The notes under the pieces are model-generated. The model saw nothing but the letters and a program-made list of their open reading frames with translations. It searched no databases and was not told the DNA's origin. Position numbers and translations under genes: made by a program. Positions 1 through 7,893 of a DNA stretch of 64,000 nucleotides are shown in pieces; the first letter of the stretch is position 1, and every line of letters begins with the position of its first letter. The DNA lies in assembly GCA_019634955.1 (NCBI GenBank), contig JAHCAK010000013.1, positions 1 to 64,000 on the forward strand, given 5' to 3'. Origin of the DNA: Burkholderiales bacterium. GTDB lineage: Bacteria; Pseudomonadota; Gammaproteobacteria; Burkholderiales; Usitatibacteraceae.

Positions 1-1808
1 AGGAAGGGGGAATTGCGGGCGGCCTTGCCGAGATAGGCATCCAGGTCCTCGTTTTCCCGGGCGAGGCGGCGGACGAGGGCGAGGAAGTGGTCGGTCAGCT
101 CGGGGTCGAACTGGCGGCCACGCAGGGTCGCGATCTCGTCCAGCGCCTTTTCGATGGGGATCGCCTTCGCATAGGGGCGGCCGTGGGTCATGGCGTCGAA
201 GACGTCGGCCAGGGCGACGATGCGGGCACCCTTCGGAATGGCCACGCCCTGCATCTTCTTGGGATAGCCGGAGCCATCCCACCACTCGTGGTGGCAACGG
301 GCAATCTCTTCTGCGATGCGGACCTGGGGGATGTCGCTCTTGGAGAGGATCTCGGCGCCGACGAGGGTGTGGGACGCGATGAAGTGCTTTTCGGCTTCCT
401 TGAGCGTCTTGTCGTCAAGCAGGATCCGCTCGGGGATGCCGATCTTGCCGATGTCGTGAAGGCGGGCGGCGATGTCGAGCGCGTTGCAGGATTCGCGGTC
501 CCAGCCGATCTCCTTGGCGAGGAGGGCGGAGAGGCGGCCCACCCGGTAGCCGTGCTCGCCGGAGATGTCCTCGCGTATGTCGGCGGCGACGGCCATGCGC
601 TCGAGCATTTCCTGGCGGGAGCGGGCGAGTTCGCGCTGGAGGACTTTGGCGTGAAGTTCCGCTTCGGTCTTCTTGAGTTGCGCTCTGCTCAACGATTCTC
701 CACCGGACAAGTCACTCAAGGCATCGTGGAGAGCCCTAAACTTGGCGACGGAACTATCTACGTAGGTGTTCTCAAGGTAGCGAATCAGTTGACGGGTAAC
801 TTCAAGTGCGCGATCCCAGTTTTCGACTTCAATATAAGCGCGCGCAAGGACCGATAGCGCATCGGGTATCGCAATCTTGTGGCGCGTCCGTGCTAGTGAA
901 GCTGTGTGCTCTAGCGATTCGATTCCTTTCTCCGGATTTCCTGAAATGACTTCAATCAGGCCTGTAACCATTGACACCACGATTTGTTGCCTCGGCGACG
1001 AAAATCTCTTGACGAGCTGTTGCAGATACTCCGCTCGCCTTTTTGCCTGCCCAAGTTCTCTAGCGGAAATTAGCGCCAGTATGAGGTTCCTCTCCAATAT
1101 GACGCGTCCCGTCGCCTCACTGGCAATTGCGGGTTCTATCGCATCGGCAACCAACTGACTCGCAAGCCTAAGAGCTCCCGCTTGGTCACCTAAGCTATAT
1201 CGTGCTTGAACAATGTTGTTTCTTGCCCGCCGTGCCATGTCTCCATCGGCCAACTGGAAGGCATCTGCTACTCGAACGCACTGAGATGCGCATGCAATGG
1301 CTTCACCGAAAAGCCCCGCATCGATGAAATGCGCTGAGAGATTGTTCCATGCGCAACAGAGTCCATAGCCATCTTCGAGCTTTTCTGCCAACTCAAGCGA
1401 CTTGAGGTAAGCCTCGATAGAAAGCCCAGGGTCTCCGAGTTCGGCATGAATTGCGCCAAACGCTAGATACGCCTTGCGCAGCATTGGAAGGTTATTGGTC
1501 GCCCGCGCGAGTTCGAGTAGATGCTTGGCGACCGGCAATGCGCTCGTGGGATCACCGTACTGCCAGAGATATGCACATACCCTGAAAAGACACTCAAGAC
1601 GCGCCTTCGCATTGGCATTGCCGCGAAGTCGAAGCAAATCCACTCCAAGTTCCCGAAAAAAGCTTGCCGACTCGTCTGACGAGGACCTCTCAAGCTCGGT
1701 TACACGAGCGAGAGCACGTGCCAGCAATGACGTTACACCGTGACCCGAGGCCACATGTGACGCTTGAAGGGTCAATCTAAAATCCCTGAGTACCGGGTCA
1801 ACGCTCAT
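1..1808 (-). CDS. TPR + HD-GYP domain protein, C-terminus cut by window edge
   Basis: The reading frame is open from an ATG at 1808 to the left edge, about 602 residues, and lacks perhaps 35 residues and the stop. The N-terminal two thirds is helical repeat sequence (TPR-like, with phrases such as AYLKSLELAEKLED). The C-terminal third has HD-GYP hallmarks: LHDIGKIGIP, HHEWWDGSGYP and ALADVFDAMT. HD-GYP domains are known cyclic-di-GMP or cGAMP phosphodiesterases, and the metal ligands are present here. There is no PAS, GAF, receiver or transmembrane segment, so the TPR part is inferred to be the sensory or partner-binding arm. It is a clear paralogue of the next gene (1936-3858), lying 127 bases away on the same strand. 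The HD-GYP part is GC-rich while the TPR part (about 690-1808) is distinctly poorer in GC. Confidence 0.85.
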   Translation of the reverse strand, partial: MSVDPVLRDFRLTLQASHVASGHGVTSLLARALARVTELERSSSDESASFFRELGVDLLRLRGNANAKARLECLFRVCAYLWQYGDPTSALPVAKHLLELARATNNLPMLRKAYLAFGAIHAELGDPGLSIEAYLKSLELAEKLEDGYGLCCAWNNLSAHFIDAGLFGEAIACASQCVRVADAFQLADGDMARRARNNIVQARYSLGDQAGALRLASQLVADAIEPAIASEATGRVILERNLILALISARELGQAKRRAEYLQQLVKRFSSPRQQIVVSMVTGLIEVISGNPEKGIESLEHTASLARTRHKIAIPDALSVLARAYIEVENWDRALEVTRQLIRYLENTYVDSSVAKFRALHDALSDLSGGESLSRAQLKKTEAELHAKVLQRELARSRQEMLERMAVAADIREDISGEHGYRVGRLSALLAKEIGWDRESCNALDIAARLHDIGKIGIPERILLDDKTLKEAEKHFIASHTLVGAEILSKSDIPQVRIAEEIARCHHEWWDGSGYPKKMQGVAIPKGARIVALADVFDAMTHGRPYAKAIPIEKALDEIATLRGRQFDPELTDHFLALVRRLARENEDLDAYLGKAARNSPF

Positions 1809-1935
1809 CAATAGCCCCTTGGAAATCAAAAGGAACTACCACTCGTCAATTCAGAACCTGCTCAGACTCATAGGCCTTTCTCATCCAAGGCGACAGGAAA
1901 GCCGAAAGCCTCTGTTCACGAGATTGGCGGAGATG

Positions 1936-3858
1936 CTAACGCTGAAGATCAAGTCTACTGTCAGATCCCGAGCCGTCACTATCTTTCGACTTTCTAAGCG
2001 TCTCCCAGATTCTTGAGCGAGCCTGAAGGAACGGCGAATTCAATGCAGCCTGACCAAGGAACAGATCAAGGTCACCTTGATCGCGACGAAGCTTGCCAAT
2101 CAGTTCGAGGAAGAGTCCAGTGAGCTGCGGATCAAACTGCTTTCCCTGAAGCGATGAGATTTCCTCCAAGGCTCGATCTAGCGGCCAGGCTTCCTTGTAC
2201 GGGCGCTTGTGTGTCAGTGCGTCAAACACATCTGCTAGCGCAGTAATTCTCGACGCAATTGGTATCCCCGTGCCCGAGAGATTTCCCGGATAGCCTGTGC
2301 CATCCCACCACTCGTGATGGTGACGGGCGATTTCCTCGGCCATTTGCATATGCGGGATATTGCTTTTTGAAAGGAGTTCTGCTCCAACTGTCGTGTGGGA
2401 TCGCATGACGGAGCGCTCCGCATCATTCAGTTTGTCCGGCTTAAGTAGAATGGCGTCAGGAACACCGATCTTGCCAATGTCGTGCAATCGCGCGGCAAGC
2501 TCAATCATGAAGCATGTGCCTTCGTCGCAACCGTACTCGGCAGCAAGAAGCGACGAGAGCTTTCCAACCCGATAGGAGTGCTCGCCAGTCGAGTCATCAC
2601 GTAGTTCGGCGGTAACAGCCAATCGTTCGAGCATTTCAATGCGGGAACGAAACAACTCTTGTTCCGCCACTTGCCCTCTCAAGGCCGCCTCTCGTCGCGC
2701 AAGCGTCGGTTGTGTGGGCGACGAAGACGTGTTTTCAAACCCGAGTTGCTCGAGATGAAGTCGCAGATGCTTCAACGCATTCTCTTGTTGCGATTGACGA
2801 GTGGCCTCCATCATCTCGCGCAAGTACATCAACGCGCGCTGCGGCTGCCCAACCATTTCGTGAGCCTTTACAAGCGCAGCAAGTGTGTCCCTGAGCATTG
2901 ATCGCATCACTCGCGCGCGCTCAAGGGTCGCGGTTAGTCGCGACAAACCCACATCTGCCTTTCCCGACTGCACTTCACACAGCCCCTCCGCCAAAGCGGC
3001 TGCTATTTCTGCGCGTGCAGAATGACTATCCGCGGCATACTTTTTGGCTATCGCGCACCGTTCACGAGCCTTCTCAACGTTGTTTACTTCTAGAAGGAGG
3101 CGAACGTAATTGTTCTCTCGCAGAACTCTTGCCAACATGTCTGCGGCTGTCTTTGGTTCTGCACTATCCCGTGCAACAGTCTCCGCAGCCCTTAGGCCTC
3201 TTGCGAAATCTTCTAAGTGCAGCGAGCAGAGCGCAATATTTGAAAGTGCGGTCAGGCGATGTCCCGAAAGATGAGGATGCCCTTCGGCGAGATCAATGGC
3301 GGTCTCGAAGCACATAATTGCATCTCGATACTGCGCGCAGTTGAGCATCGCCACCCCGAGATTTACCCAAACTACGCATTTCGCATCGCGATCACTAATT
3401 GACTCCGCGAGTTCCAAGGCTGCGGAATACGCCTCAATTGCCTGGGAGATGTTTCCGGTGTCGGCACTCATGATTCCGAATGCCGTCAGTGCCTTTCGAT
3501 GGAGTGACGTAAGCGAAGTTGTTTCCGCAATGCGAACCGCCTCGCGGGCAGGATCAATAGACAAGAATGGTTGGCCGATCACGTAAAAATAGTTCGCCGC
3601 ATCGATGAGCGTGTTTATCCTCATTTCTGCGTTTTCGTGGCCCTTGATGCGGCGAACTGCCGACGCAATTCGCGACACGTCTTCCGCGGAGGACGATGAC
3701 CCCGCGCGAAGACAGTCCTTTACTGACTCGGAAGCAGCAGCCAGCAATCTCACTAGATCTGGGTCGCCAGACGGGCGACCAGAGCTAATAACTTGATCTA
3801 GTTCAGCTAACGAGAGGCGTGTTGATGGCATAAGGTTGTGTTTCCATCCGGAGTTCAT
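1936..3858 (-). CDS. TPR + HD-GYP domain protein
   Basis: This is a 640-residue soluble protein. Residues about 30-390 are helical TPR-like repeats, for example AIEAYSAALELAESISDR and AIMCFETAIDLAEG, ending in a short coiled segment. Residues about 425-580 are an HD-GYP domain with the HD pair at 459-460 (RLHDIGKIGVP), HHEWWDGTGYP at 514-524 and ITALADVFDALT. The family hydrolyses cyclic dinucleotides. The start at 3858 is supported by GGAG five bases upstream; a second Met at residue 10 is an alternative. It ends in a Ser/Asp/Lys/Arg-rich tail. It is the upstream member of a tandem paralogue pair and uses lower-GC codons than most of the window. It is divergent from the double-glycine peptide gene at 4309. 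The ligand of the TPR arm is unknown. Confidence 0.88.
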   Translation of the reverse strand: MNSGWKHNLMPSTRLSLAELDQVISSGRPSGDPDLVRLLAAASESVKDCLRAGSSSSAEDVSRIASAVRRIKGHENAEMRINTLIDAANYFYVIGQPFLSIDPAREAVRIAETTSLTSLHRKALTAFGIMSADTGNISQAIEAYSAALELAESISDRDAKCVVWVNLGVAMLNCAQYRDAIMCFETAIDLAEGHPHLSGHRLTALSNIALCSLHLEDFARGLRAAETVARDSAEPKTAADMLARVLRENNYVRLLLEVNNVEKARERCAIAKKYAADSHSARAEIAAALAEGLCEVQSGKADVGLSRLTATLERARVMRSMLRDTLAALVKAHEMVGQPQRALMYLREMMEATRQSQQENALKHLRLHLEQLGFENTSSSPTQPTLARREAALRGQVAEQELFRSRIEMLERLAVTAELRDDSTGEHSYRVGKLSSLLAAEYGCDEGTCFMIELAARLHDIGKIGVPDAILLKPDKLNDAERSVMRSHTTVGAELLSKSNIPHMQMAEEIARHHHEWWDGTGYPGNLSGTGIPIASRITALADVFDALTHKRPYKEAWPLDRALEEISSLQGKQFDPQLTGLFLELIGKLRRDQGDLDLFLGQAALNSPFLQARSRIWETLRKSKDSDGSGSDSRLDLQR

Positions 3859-4308
3859 TAAGCTCCAGAGAAACTAAAGCTAAGTCGTCGTTTTACCACA
3901 GTTTTTTGTCAGTTTGCGCATTACATTCGCGCAGTTGACCATACTACTGTCGGACCCACACCTCTAAGCCGGCCCACACTGAGGCCGGTGGCTGCGCACC
4001 CGGAAGTCCCCTCCGGTCGTCAATCGGGACGAGCGTACGCCTTTTTTTGTCTTTGAATTGGTTAAGAGAGACTGAGCATTGCGCTCAGTTTGGGGTGTCG
4101 GTTGGTCGAACACGCTTTGCTGACCTCTGACCTCTTTGTCGTTGCCGAGAAATGCGTGACGATGTTCTCGGTTTGTATTGGTCACGCCGCTATCTGGGGA
4201 AATTACAGTGATGAACAGCAAGGGTCAGGCTCAAATTGGCAAAGGGATCTTCGCCTGACCGACAGTCAAACCAATCGAAATTTAACCCAACCATGAAGGG
4301 AGACACAC
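3859..4308. other. 450-base intergenic region between HD-GYP gene and peptide gene
   Basis: I see no credible gene here. The region is AT-richer than the genome average. It contains a 7-bp hairpin (ACTGAGC/GCTCAGT, 4071-4089), a run of seven T at 4042-4048, a 6-bp GC hairpin at 3969-3988 and the longer inverted repeat annotated at 4223-4260. It must carry the divergent promoters for the HD-GYP gene (leftward) and the small peptide gene (rightward), but I cannot place -35/-10 boxes with confidence. Confidence 0.5.
4223..4260. promoter_or_regulatory. Inverted repeat upstream of the double-glycine peptide gene
   Basis: Perfect 8-bp arms GGTCAGGC (4223-4230) and GCCTGACC (4253-4260) are separated by 22 bases, ending 48 bases before the peptide ATG. 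It could be a repressor or activator operator, or a stem in the 5' leader of the peptide mRNA. The role is inferred from position only. Confidence 0.4.
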
Positions 4309-4440
4309 ATGGAGTTCAACACGGTGGAAGTGGTGGAAATTGAGAAGGCCGCTAACGAGGCTGATTGCGCGGTTCGCGAGCTCGCCGATCTGGAACTGGC
4401 ACTCGTCGGCGGTGGCTGCGGCGAAGTGATCATGGCCTAG
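4309..4440 (+). CDS. Small peptide precursor with double-glycine leader
   Basis: This 43-codon gene has a good ribosome site (AGGGAG at 4296-4301, seven bases before the ATG). The acidic leader contains the spaced hydrophobic pattern EL-x2-LEL-x-LV-GG at residues 24-35, the classic double-glycine signal recognised by C39 peptidase exporters. After GG34-35 only GCGEVIMA remains (or CGEVIMA if cleavage is after G36). A C39-type ABC exporter and an HlyD adaptor lie immediately convergent, so processing and export by them is the natural inference. Its TAG stop (4438-4440) overlaps the exporter's stop on the other strand. Cys20 and Cys37 are the only cysteines, and the mature product would keep one. 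Function is unknown: bacteriocin-like, signalling peptide or RiPP precursor are all possible. No modifying enzyme or immunity gene is adjacent. Confidence 0.75.
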   Translation: MEFNTVEVVEIEKAANEADCAVRELADLELALVGGGCGEVIMA

Positions 4441-6509
4441 TTCGTGGACGAGCCCATTTGAATTGCCCTGATTCGTCCAGAAGACGACTCCGGACGATGG
4501 CTCACCACGACAAGGGATTGGCCAACTATTGCAAGCGCGTCGGAAATGCGCCTTTCCAGCGCTACATCCAACTGATCAAACGCCTCATCCAGAAAGAGAA
4601 CCTGCGGCCTCCGATATAGCGCCCTAGCAAGCAATACCCGCTGCTTCTGCCCCCCCGAAAGGGCGGCACCCAGCGAGCCGACGATGGTGTTGTACCCCAT
4701 GGGCATCGCGGCGATGTCCGCGTCGATCATGGCGAGGCGCGCGCATTCGCGCACGCGCTCCGGATCGTGCTCGGGGTCGAAGAAGCTGATGTTGTCCTCG
4801 ATGGTGCCGACGAAGAGCTGGTCGTCCTGCATCACCGCGCCGATGCGCCGCCGGTACTGCCCGAGGTCCCAGTCCTTGAGGTTGCGGCCGTTCACCAGCA
4901 CCGCCCCCTCCGTGGGCGAGAGCAACCCCACCAGCACCTTGATGAGCGTGGTCTTCCCGCATCCCGAGGGCCCCACGATCGCGACCGTCTCCCCCGGCGC
5001 CACGCTGAAATCCACCCCCCGGAACACGAACCCCTCCGGTCCGTAGGCGTAGCTCACGCCCTTGGCCTCGATCGTGATGGGCCCGGCCGGCGTCTCGCCC
5101 GGCAGGCTCGGCTGCGACACCTCCTCCTCCGCCAGCGCGATGTCGGCGATGCGCTCGGCGTGCAGGTCCAGCATGCGGAAGTCGTTCCACTTCTCCACCA
5201 GCGCGTTCACGCGCGTGAGGAACACGATCTTGAAGCCGAGGAAGGCGTAGAGCATGCCCACGGAGAACTTGCCCTCCATCACCAGGAGCGCCCCCAGCCA
5301 GACGATCGCCACGTTCTCCAGCCCGAAGATGAGGGCGGATGCGGCGCGCTGCGCGATGCCCACGTTCTGCACCTTCACGCCGGCGTTGATCTGGTCCACC
5401 ACCAGGTTCTGGTAGGCCGCCCGCCGCTCGTTCTCGCGCAGGTTCAGCTTGATGGCCATCATCCCGCGCAGCGTCTCGATGAAGTGCGTGCCGCTCTTGG
5501 CCTCGTGGGAGAGCTGCTCGTCGGTGGCGTAGCGCTGCGGGTAGTAGAGGAACCAGCGCACGGCGATGTAGAGGAGGGCGGCGCCCACCACCACGGCCGT
5601 GAGCTGCAGGCTGTACCAGCCCATCACGACGAGGGTCAGCACCACCATCAGCCCGTCGACCATCGTCTCCACGAAGGTCGTGGTGAGCGTCCTCTGCACC
5701 GCGTCCACGCTCCTGAACTTGGAGACGATGTCGCCGATGTTGCGCTTCTCGAACCACGACAGCGGCAGCTTCACCAGGTGCGCGAAGAGGGTGGAAAGCA
5801 GCCGCAGGTTGAGGTTCGTGGAGAGGTAGACGCTCACCCAGGCCCGCACGGCCGTCACCGCCACCGTGATGATCACGAGCACGCCGAAGGCCACCCCCAG
5901 CACGGTGAGGAGGTCGCGGTCGCGCCCCACCAGCACCCGGTCCACCACGAGCTGCAGGAAGAAGGGCATCGCGATCGCGAACACCTCCAGCGCGAGCGAT
6001 AGGATGAGGATCTGCGCGAGCGTCCCCTTGAGCCCGCGCGCCACCCCCAGCAGCTGGGTCGCCTTCACCTGCTCGCGCTCGTCGCGCGGCTTGAAGCTGG
6101 AGGTCGGCGAGAATTCCATCGCCACGCCCGTGTAGTGGCGCGAGGCCTCCTCCAGCGGCATCGTGCGCCGGCCGCGCGCCGGGTCGTGGACGGTGATGCG
6201 CCGGCCCTTCACGGCCACGAGCACCACGAAGTGGTTCATGTCCCAGTGCAGCACCGCCGGCAGCGTGAGCTTGCCCAGCGCCTCCAGCGGCGCCTGCACG
6301 CCGCGCGCCGTGAGCCCCATGCCCTCGGCGATCTGCGCCAGGTTCTTGAGGGTGACGCCCTTGAGCGAGGGCGACAGGCGCACGCGCATCGCCGAGAGGT
6401 CCGTGAGGTAGCCGTGGAAGGATGCCACCATCGCCAGGCACGCGATGCCGCACTCCGGCGCCTCGCTCTGCAGGATCACCGGCACGCGGCGGCTGAGGAT
6501 CCCGGGCAT
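4437..6509 (-). CDS. C39 peptidase-containing ABC exporter (bacteriocin/double-glycine peptide type)
   Basis: The 690 residues are arranged as an N-terminal C39 cysteine peptidase (about 10-135; catalytic Cys20, His93 and Asp109 visible), a six-helix ABC exporter membrane domain (about 160-450) and an ATPase domain. The ATPase has Walker A GPSGCGKTT at 513-521, signature LSGGQ at 617-621, Walker B VLFLDE at 637-642 and the H-loop histidine at 671. The family cuts leader peptides after a double glycine and pumps the product across the inner membrane. Its start codon directly abuts the stop of the HlyD gene (TAG then ATG), so the two are one operon. Only 19 residues follow the H-loop, shorter than usual. 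The last 60 or so codons are noticeably lower in GC than the rest, as if the 3' end were replaced. The stop interlocks with that of the convergent peptide gene. Confidence 0.93.
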   Translation of the reverse strand: MPGILSRRVPVILQSEAPECGIACLAMVASFHGYLTDLSAMRVRLSPSLKGVTLKNLAQIAEGMGLTARGVQAPLEALGKLTLPAVLHWDMNHFVVLVAVKGRRITVHDPARGRRTMPLEEASRHYTGVAMEFSPTSSFKPRDEREQVKATQLLGVARGLKGTLAQILILSLALEVFAIAMPFFLQLVVDRVLVGRDRDLLTVLGVAFGVLVIITVAVTAVRAWVSVYLSTNLNLRLLSTLFAHLVKLPLSWFEKRNIGDIVSKFRSVDAVQRTLTTTFVETMVDGLMVVLTLVVMGWYSLQLTAVVVGAALLYIAVRWFLYYPQRYATDEQLSHEAKSGTHFIETLRGMMAIKLNLRENERRAAYQNLVVDQINAGVKVQNVGIAQRAASALIFGLENVAIVWLGALLVMEGKFSVGMLYAFLGFKIVFLTRVNALVEKWNDFRMLDLHAERIADIALAEEEVSQPSLPGETPAGPITIEAKGVSYAYGPEGFVFRGVDFSVAPGETVAIVGPSGCGKTTLIKVLVGLLSPTEGAVLVNGRNLKDWDLGQYRRRIGAVMQDDQLFVGTIEDNISFFDPEHDPERVRECARLAMIDADIAAMPMGYNTIVGSLGAALSGGQKQRVLLARALYRRPQVLFLDEAFDQLDVALERRISDALAIVGQSLVVVSHRPESSSGRIRAIQMGSSTN

Positions 6510-7739
6510 CTAGAGGCGCCCCCGCAGCTGCAGCACCGGCTCGAAGAGCCACTCGAGGAGCGTGCGGCGCTCGAGCAGGATGTCCGCGTTCACGAGCATC
6601 CCGGGCCGCAGCGCGATCTCCTTGCCCAGCGCCGTCACGCTCTGGCGCTCGAGCTTCACGTCCACGCGGTAGACGGGCTCCTTCGCCGTGAGCGGGCCCA
6701 TGCGGTCGCCCGGCGACCAGACGTTGCGGCCGATCTCCTCGACGGTGCCGCGGTACTGGCCGAAGCGCTCGTGCGGGAAGGCCTCGTAGCGCAGCACCAC
6801 CTGCTGGCCCTTCTGGATGAAGCCGATGGCGCGCGAGGGCACCAGCAACTCCGCGTGCAGGCCGCTGCCCTTCGGCAGCACCGTGGCAAGCGGGGTGTCG
6901 GCGGCAACGCTCTGCCCCTGCACGACGGCGATGTTGGTCACGGTGCCGCTCACCGGCGCCTTGATCACCGTCTCGCGGCGGGCCTCCACGCCGGCGAGGC
7001 TCTCCTGCAGCTCGGAAAGCTGGCGCGCCACCTGGTCCACCTGGCCGCGCGTGCGCAGCTCGATCGAGGGCTGCTCCATCTTGGCCGCCGAGAGGTCGCG
7101 GTCCACCTGGGAGCGCGTGCGGCGAAGCGCCTGCAGCTTGATCTCCTGGTCGGTCACCTCGTCCTGCTTCTGCTTGGCCACGAGGTCGGAGACGAACTTC
7201 TCGGCGGCAAGCTGCTGGAAGCGGGTGGCCTGCTCGCGGGCGCTCCTCACGCGGCTTTCCTGCAGCTTGATCTCGCGGTCGGCCTGCGCGATTTCGCTCT
7301 CGAGGTCCTTCACCCGCTTCCTCACCTGCGCGGCCTGCTGGGCGCCCAGCTCCTGCACCTGCAGCTGCTCGCGCTCGAGCAGGGTGCGGCGGCTGGCGAG
7401 CTCGGTGGCGGAGGTCTCCGCGGTGGAGCGGTCGTAGGTGATGGTGGCGATGGGCTGGCCGGCCTGCACCTCGTCGCCCTCTCGGATGGCGAGCTCGGAG
7501 ACGCGCCCGGCGTCGGTGATGAGCACGCGGGCGGCGCCCACGTCGAGCGCGAGGTGGCCCTCGACCCGCTCGCGGCGCGTGTACTCGCCCCAGATGGCCA
7601 CCCCCAGCAGCAGGGCGGCGATGGCGGCGGCGAGCAGCGTGTACACCCAGTACGCCACAGGGCGGGCGAGCGTCGTCTCCCCCAGGTACTTCTCGCGCTG
7701 GGCGTCGATCGCTTCCTGCCGGAAGAGGCTGCGGCTCAA
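6510..7739 (-). CDS. HlyD-family membrane fusion protein (peptide exporter adaptor)
   Basis: This is a 409-residue adaptor that connects the inner-membrane exporter to an outer-membrane channel. A cytoplasmic N-terminus (about 1-27) is followed by one transmembrane helix (about 28-50), a lipoyl-type half (around GDEVQAGQPIATITY), a long alpha-hairpin coiled coil (about 110-250), the second lipoyl half (KAPVSGTVTNIAVVQGQSV) and a beta-barrel with the family's RYEAFPHERFGQYRGTV segment. The only in-frame start that fits is a TTG at 7739, with GGAG eight bases upstream. It overlaps by four bases a short upstream frame (7736-7795). Its gene precedes the C39 ABC exporter with no gap. No outer-membrane TolC gene is nearby, so a TolC encoded elsewhere is presumably shared. 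Confidence 0.88.
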   Translation of the reverse strand: MSRSLFRQEAIDAQREKYLGETTLARPVAYWVYTLLAAAIAALLLGVAIWGEYTRRERVEGHLALDVGAARVLITDAGRVSELAIREGDEVQAGQPIATITYDRSTAETSATELASRRTLLEREQLQVQELGAQQAAQVRKRVKDLESEIAQADREIKLQESRVRSAREQATRFQQLAAEKFVSDLVAKQKQDEVTDQEIKLQALRRTRSQVDRDLSAAKMEQPSIELRTRGQVDQVARQLSELQESLAGVEARRETVIKAPVSGTVTNIAVVQGQSVAADTPLATVLPKGSGLHAELLVPSRAIGFIQKGQQVVLRYEAFPHERFGQYRGTVEEIGRNVWSPGDRMGPLTAKEPVYRVDVKLERQSVTALGKEIALRPGMLVNADILLERRTLLEWLFEPVLQLRGRL

Positions 7740-7795
7740 GGCCTGTGCTCCGTGGCCGCGGGGGTCGGGAGCTCGTCGTCGTGGGGGCGTCGCAT
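7736..7795 (-). CDS. Possible 19-aa upstream ORF coupled to hlyD-like gene
   Basis: ATG at 7795 opens a 19-codon frame (beginning MRRPHDDEL) whose TGA overlaps the TTG start of the HlyD gene as TTGA. A TACAAT -10-like element lies nine bases before the ATG, so it could be translated from a leaderless message and couple translation into the adaptor gene. The peptide itself has no recognisable feature. It may simply be a chance frame. Confidence 0.3.
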   Translation of the reverse strand: MRRPHDDELPTPAATEHRP

Positions 7796-7803
7796 GAGCG
7801 TCG

Positions 7804-7809
7804 GATTGT
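7804..7809 (-). promoter_or_regulatory. -10-like element for the HlyD/exporter operon
   Basis: Read on the minus strand this is TACAAT, five of six matches to TATAAT, 64 bases before the HlyD TTG start. No good -35 is visible 17 bases further upstream, so this is a tentative call. Confidence 0.35.
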
Positions 7810-7838
7810 AAGCCATCGGAAACCGGGGTCTGTCCCGC

Positions 7839-7862
7839 GGGTCTGTCCCCGGGGACGGACCC
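7839..7862. repeat. 24-bp near-perfect palindrome
   Basis: GGGTCTGTCCCC is followed directly by GGGGACGGACCC, one mismatch in 12 pairs. A second partial copy (GGGTCTGTCCC) starts 14 bases earlier at 7826, and a smaller CCGGC/GCCGG hairpin follows at 7862-7873. It lies between the divergent HlyD operon and lexA-like gene. It could be a dispersed genomic repeat or a bidirectional hairpin. No T-tract follows, so an intrinsic terminator is unlikely. Confidence 0.55.
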
Positions 7863-7893
7863 CGGCTTGCCGGGGGTTGCGCGGCGGGGTGGG

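Noticed and set aside
3964-4296. Small frames of 68-85 codons in the 3859-4308 gap
   Set aside because: No ribosome sites, no codon bias like neighbours and no recognisable motif; treated as non-coding.
4767-6002. 411-codon plus-strand frame antisense to the ABC exporter
   Set aside because: His/Arg/Glu-rich shadow of the exporter coding strand with no start signal; the exporter motifs on the other strand are unambiguous.
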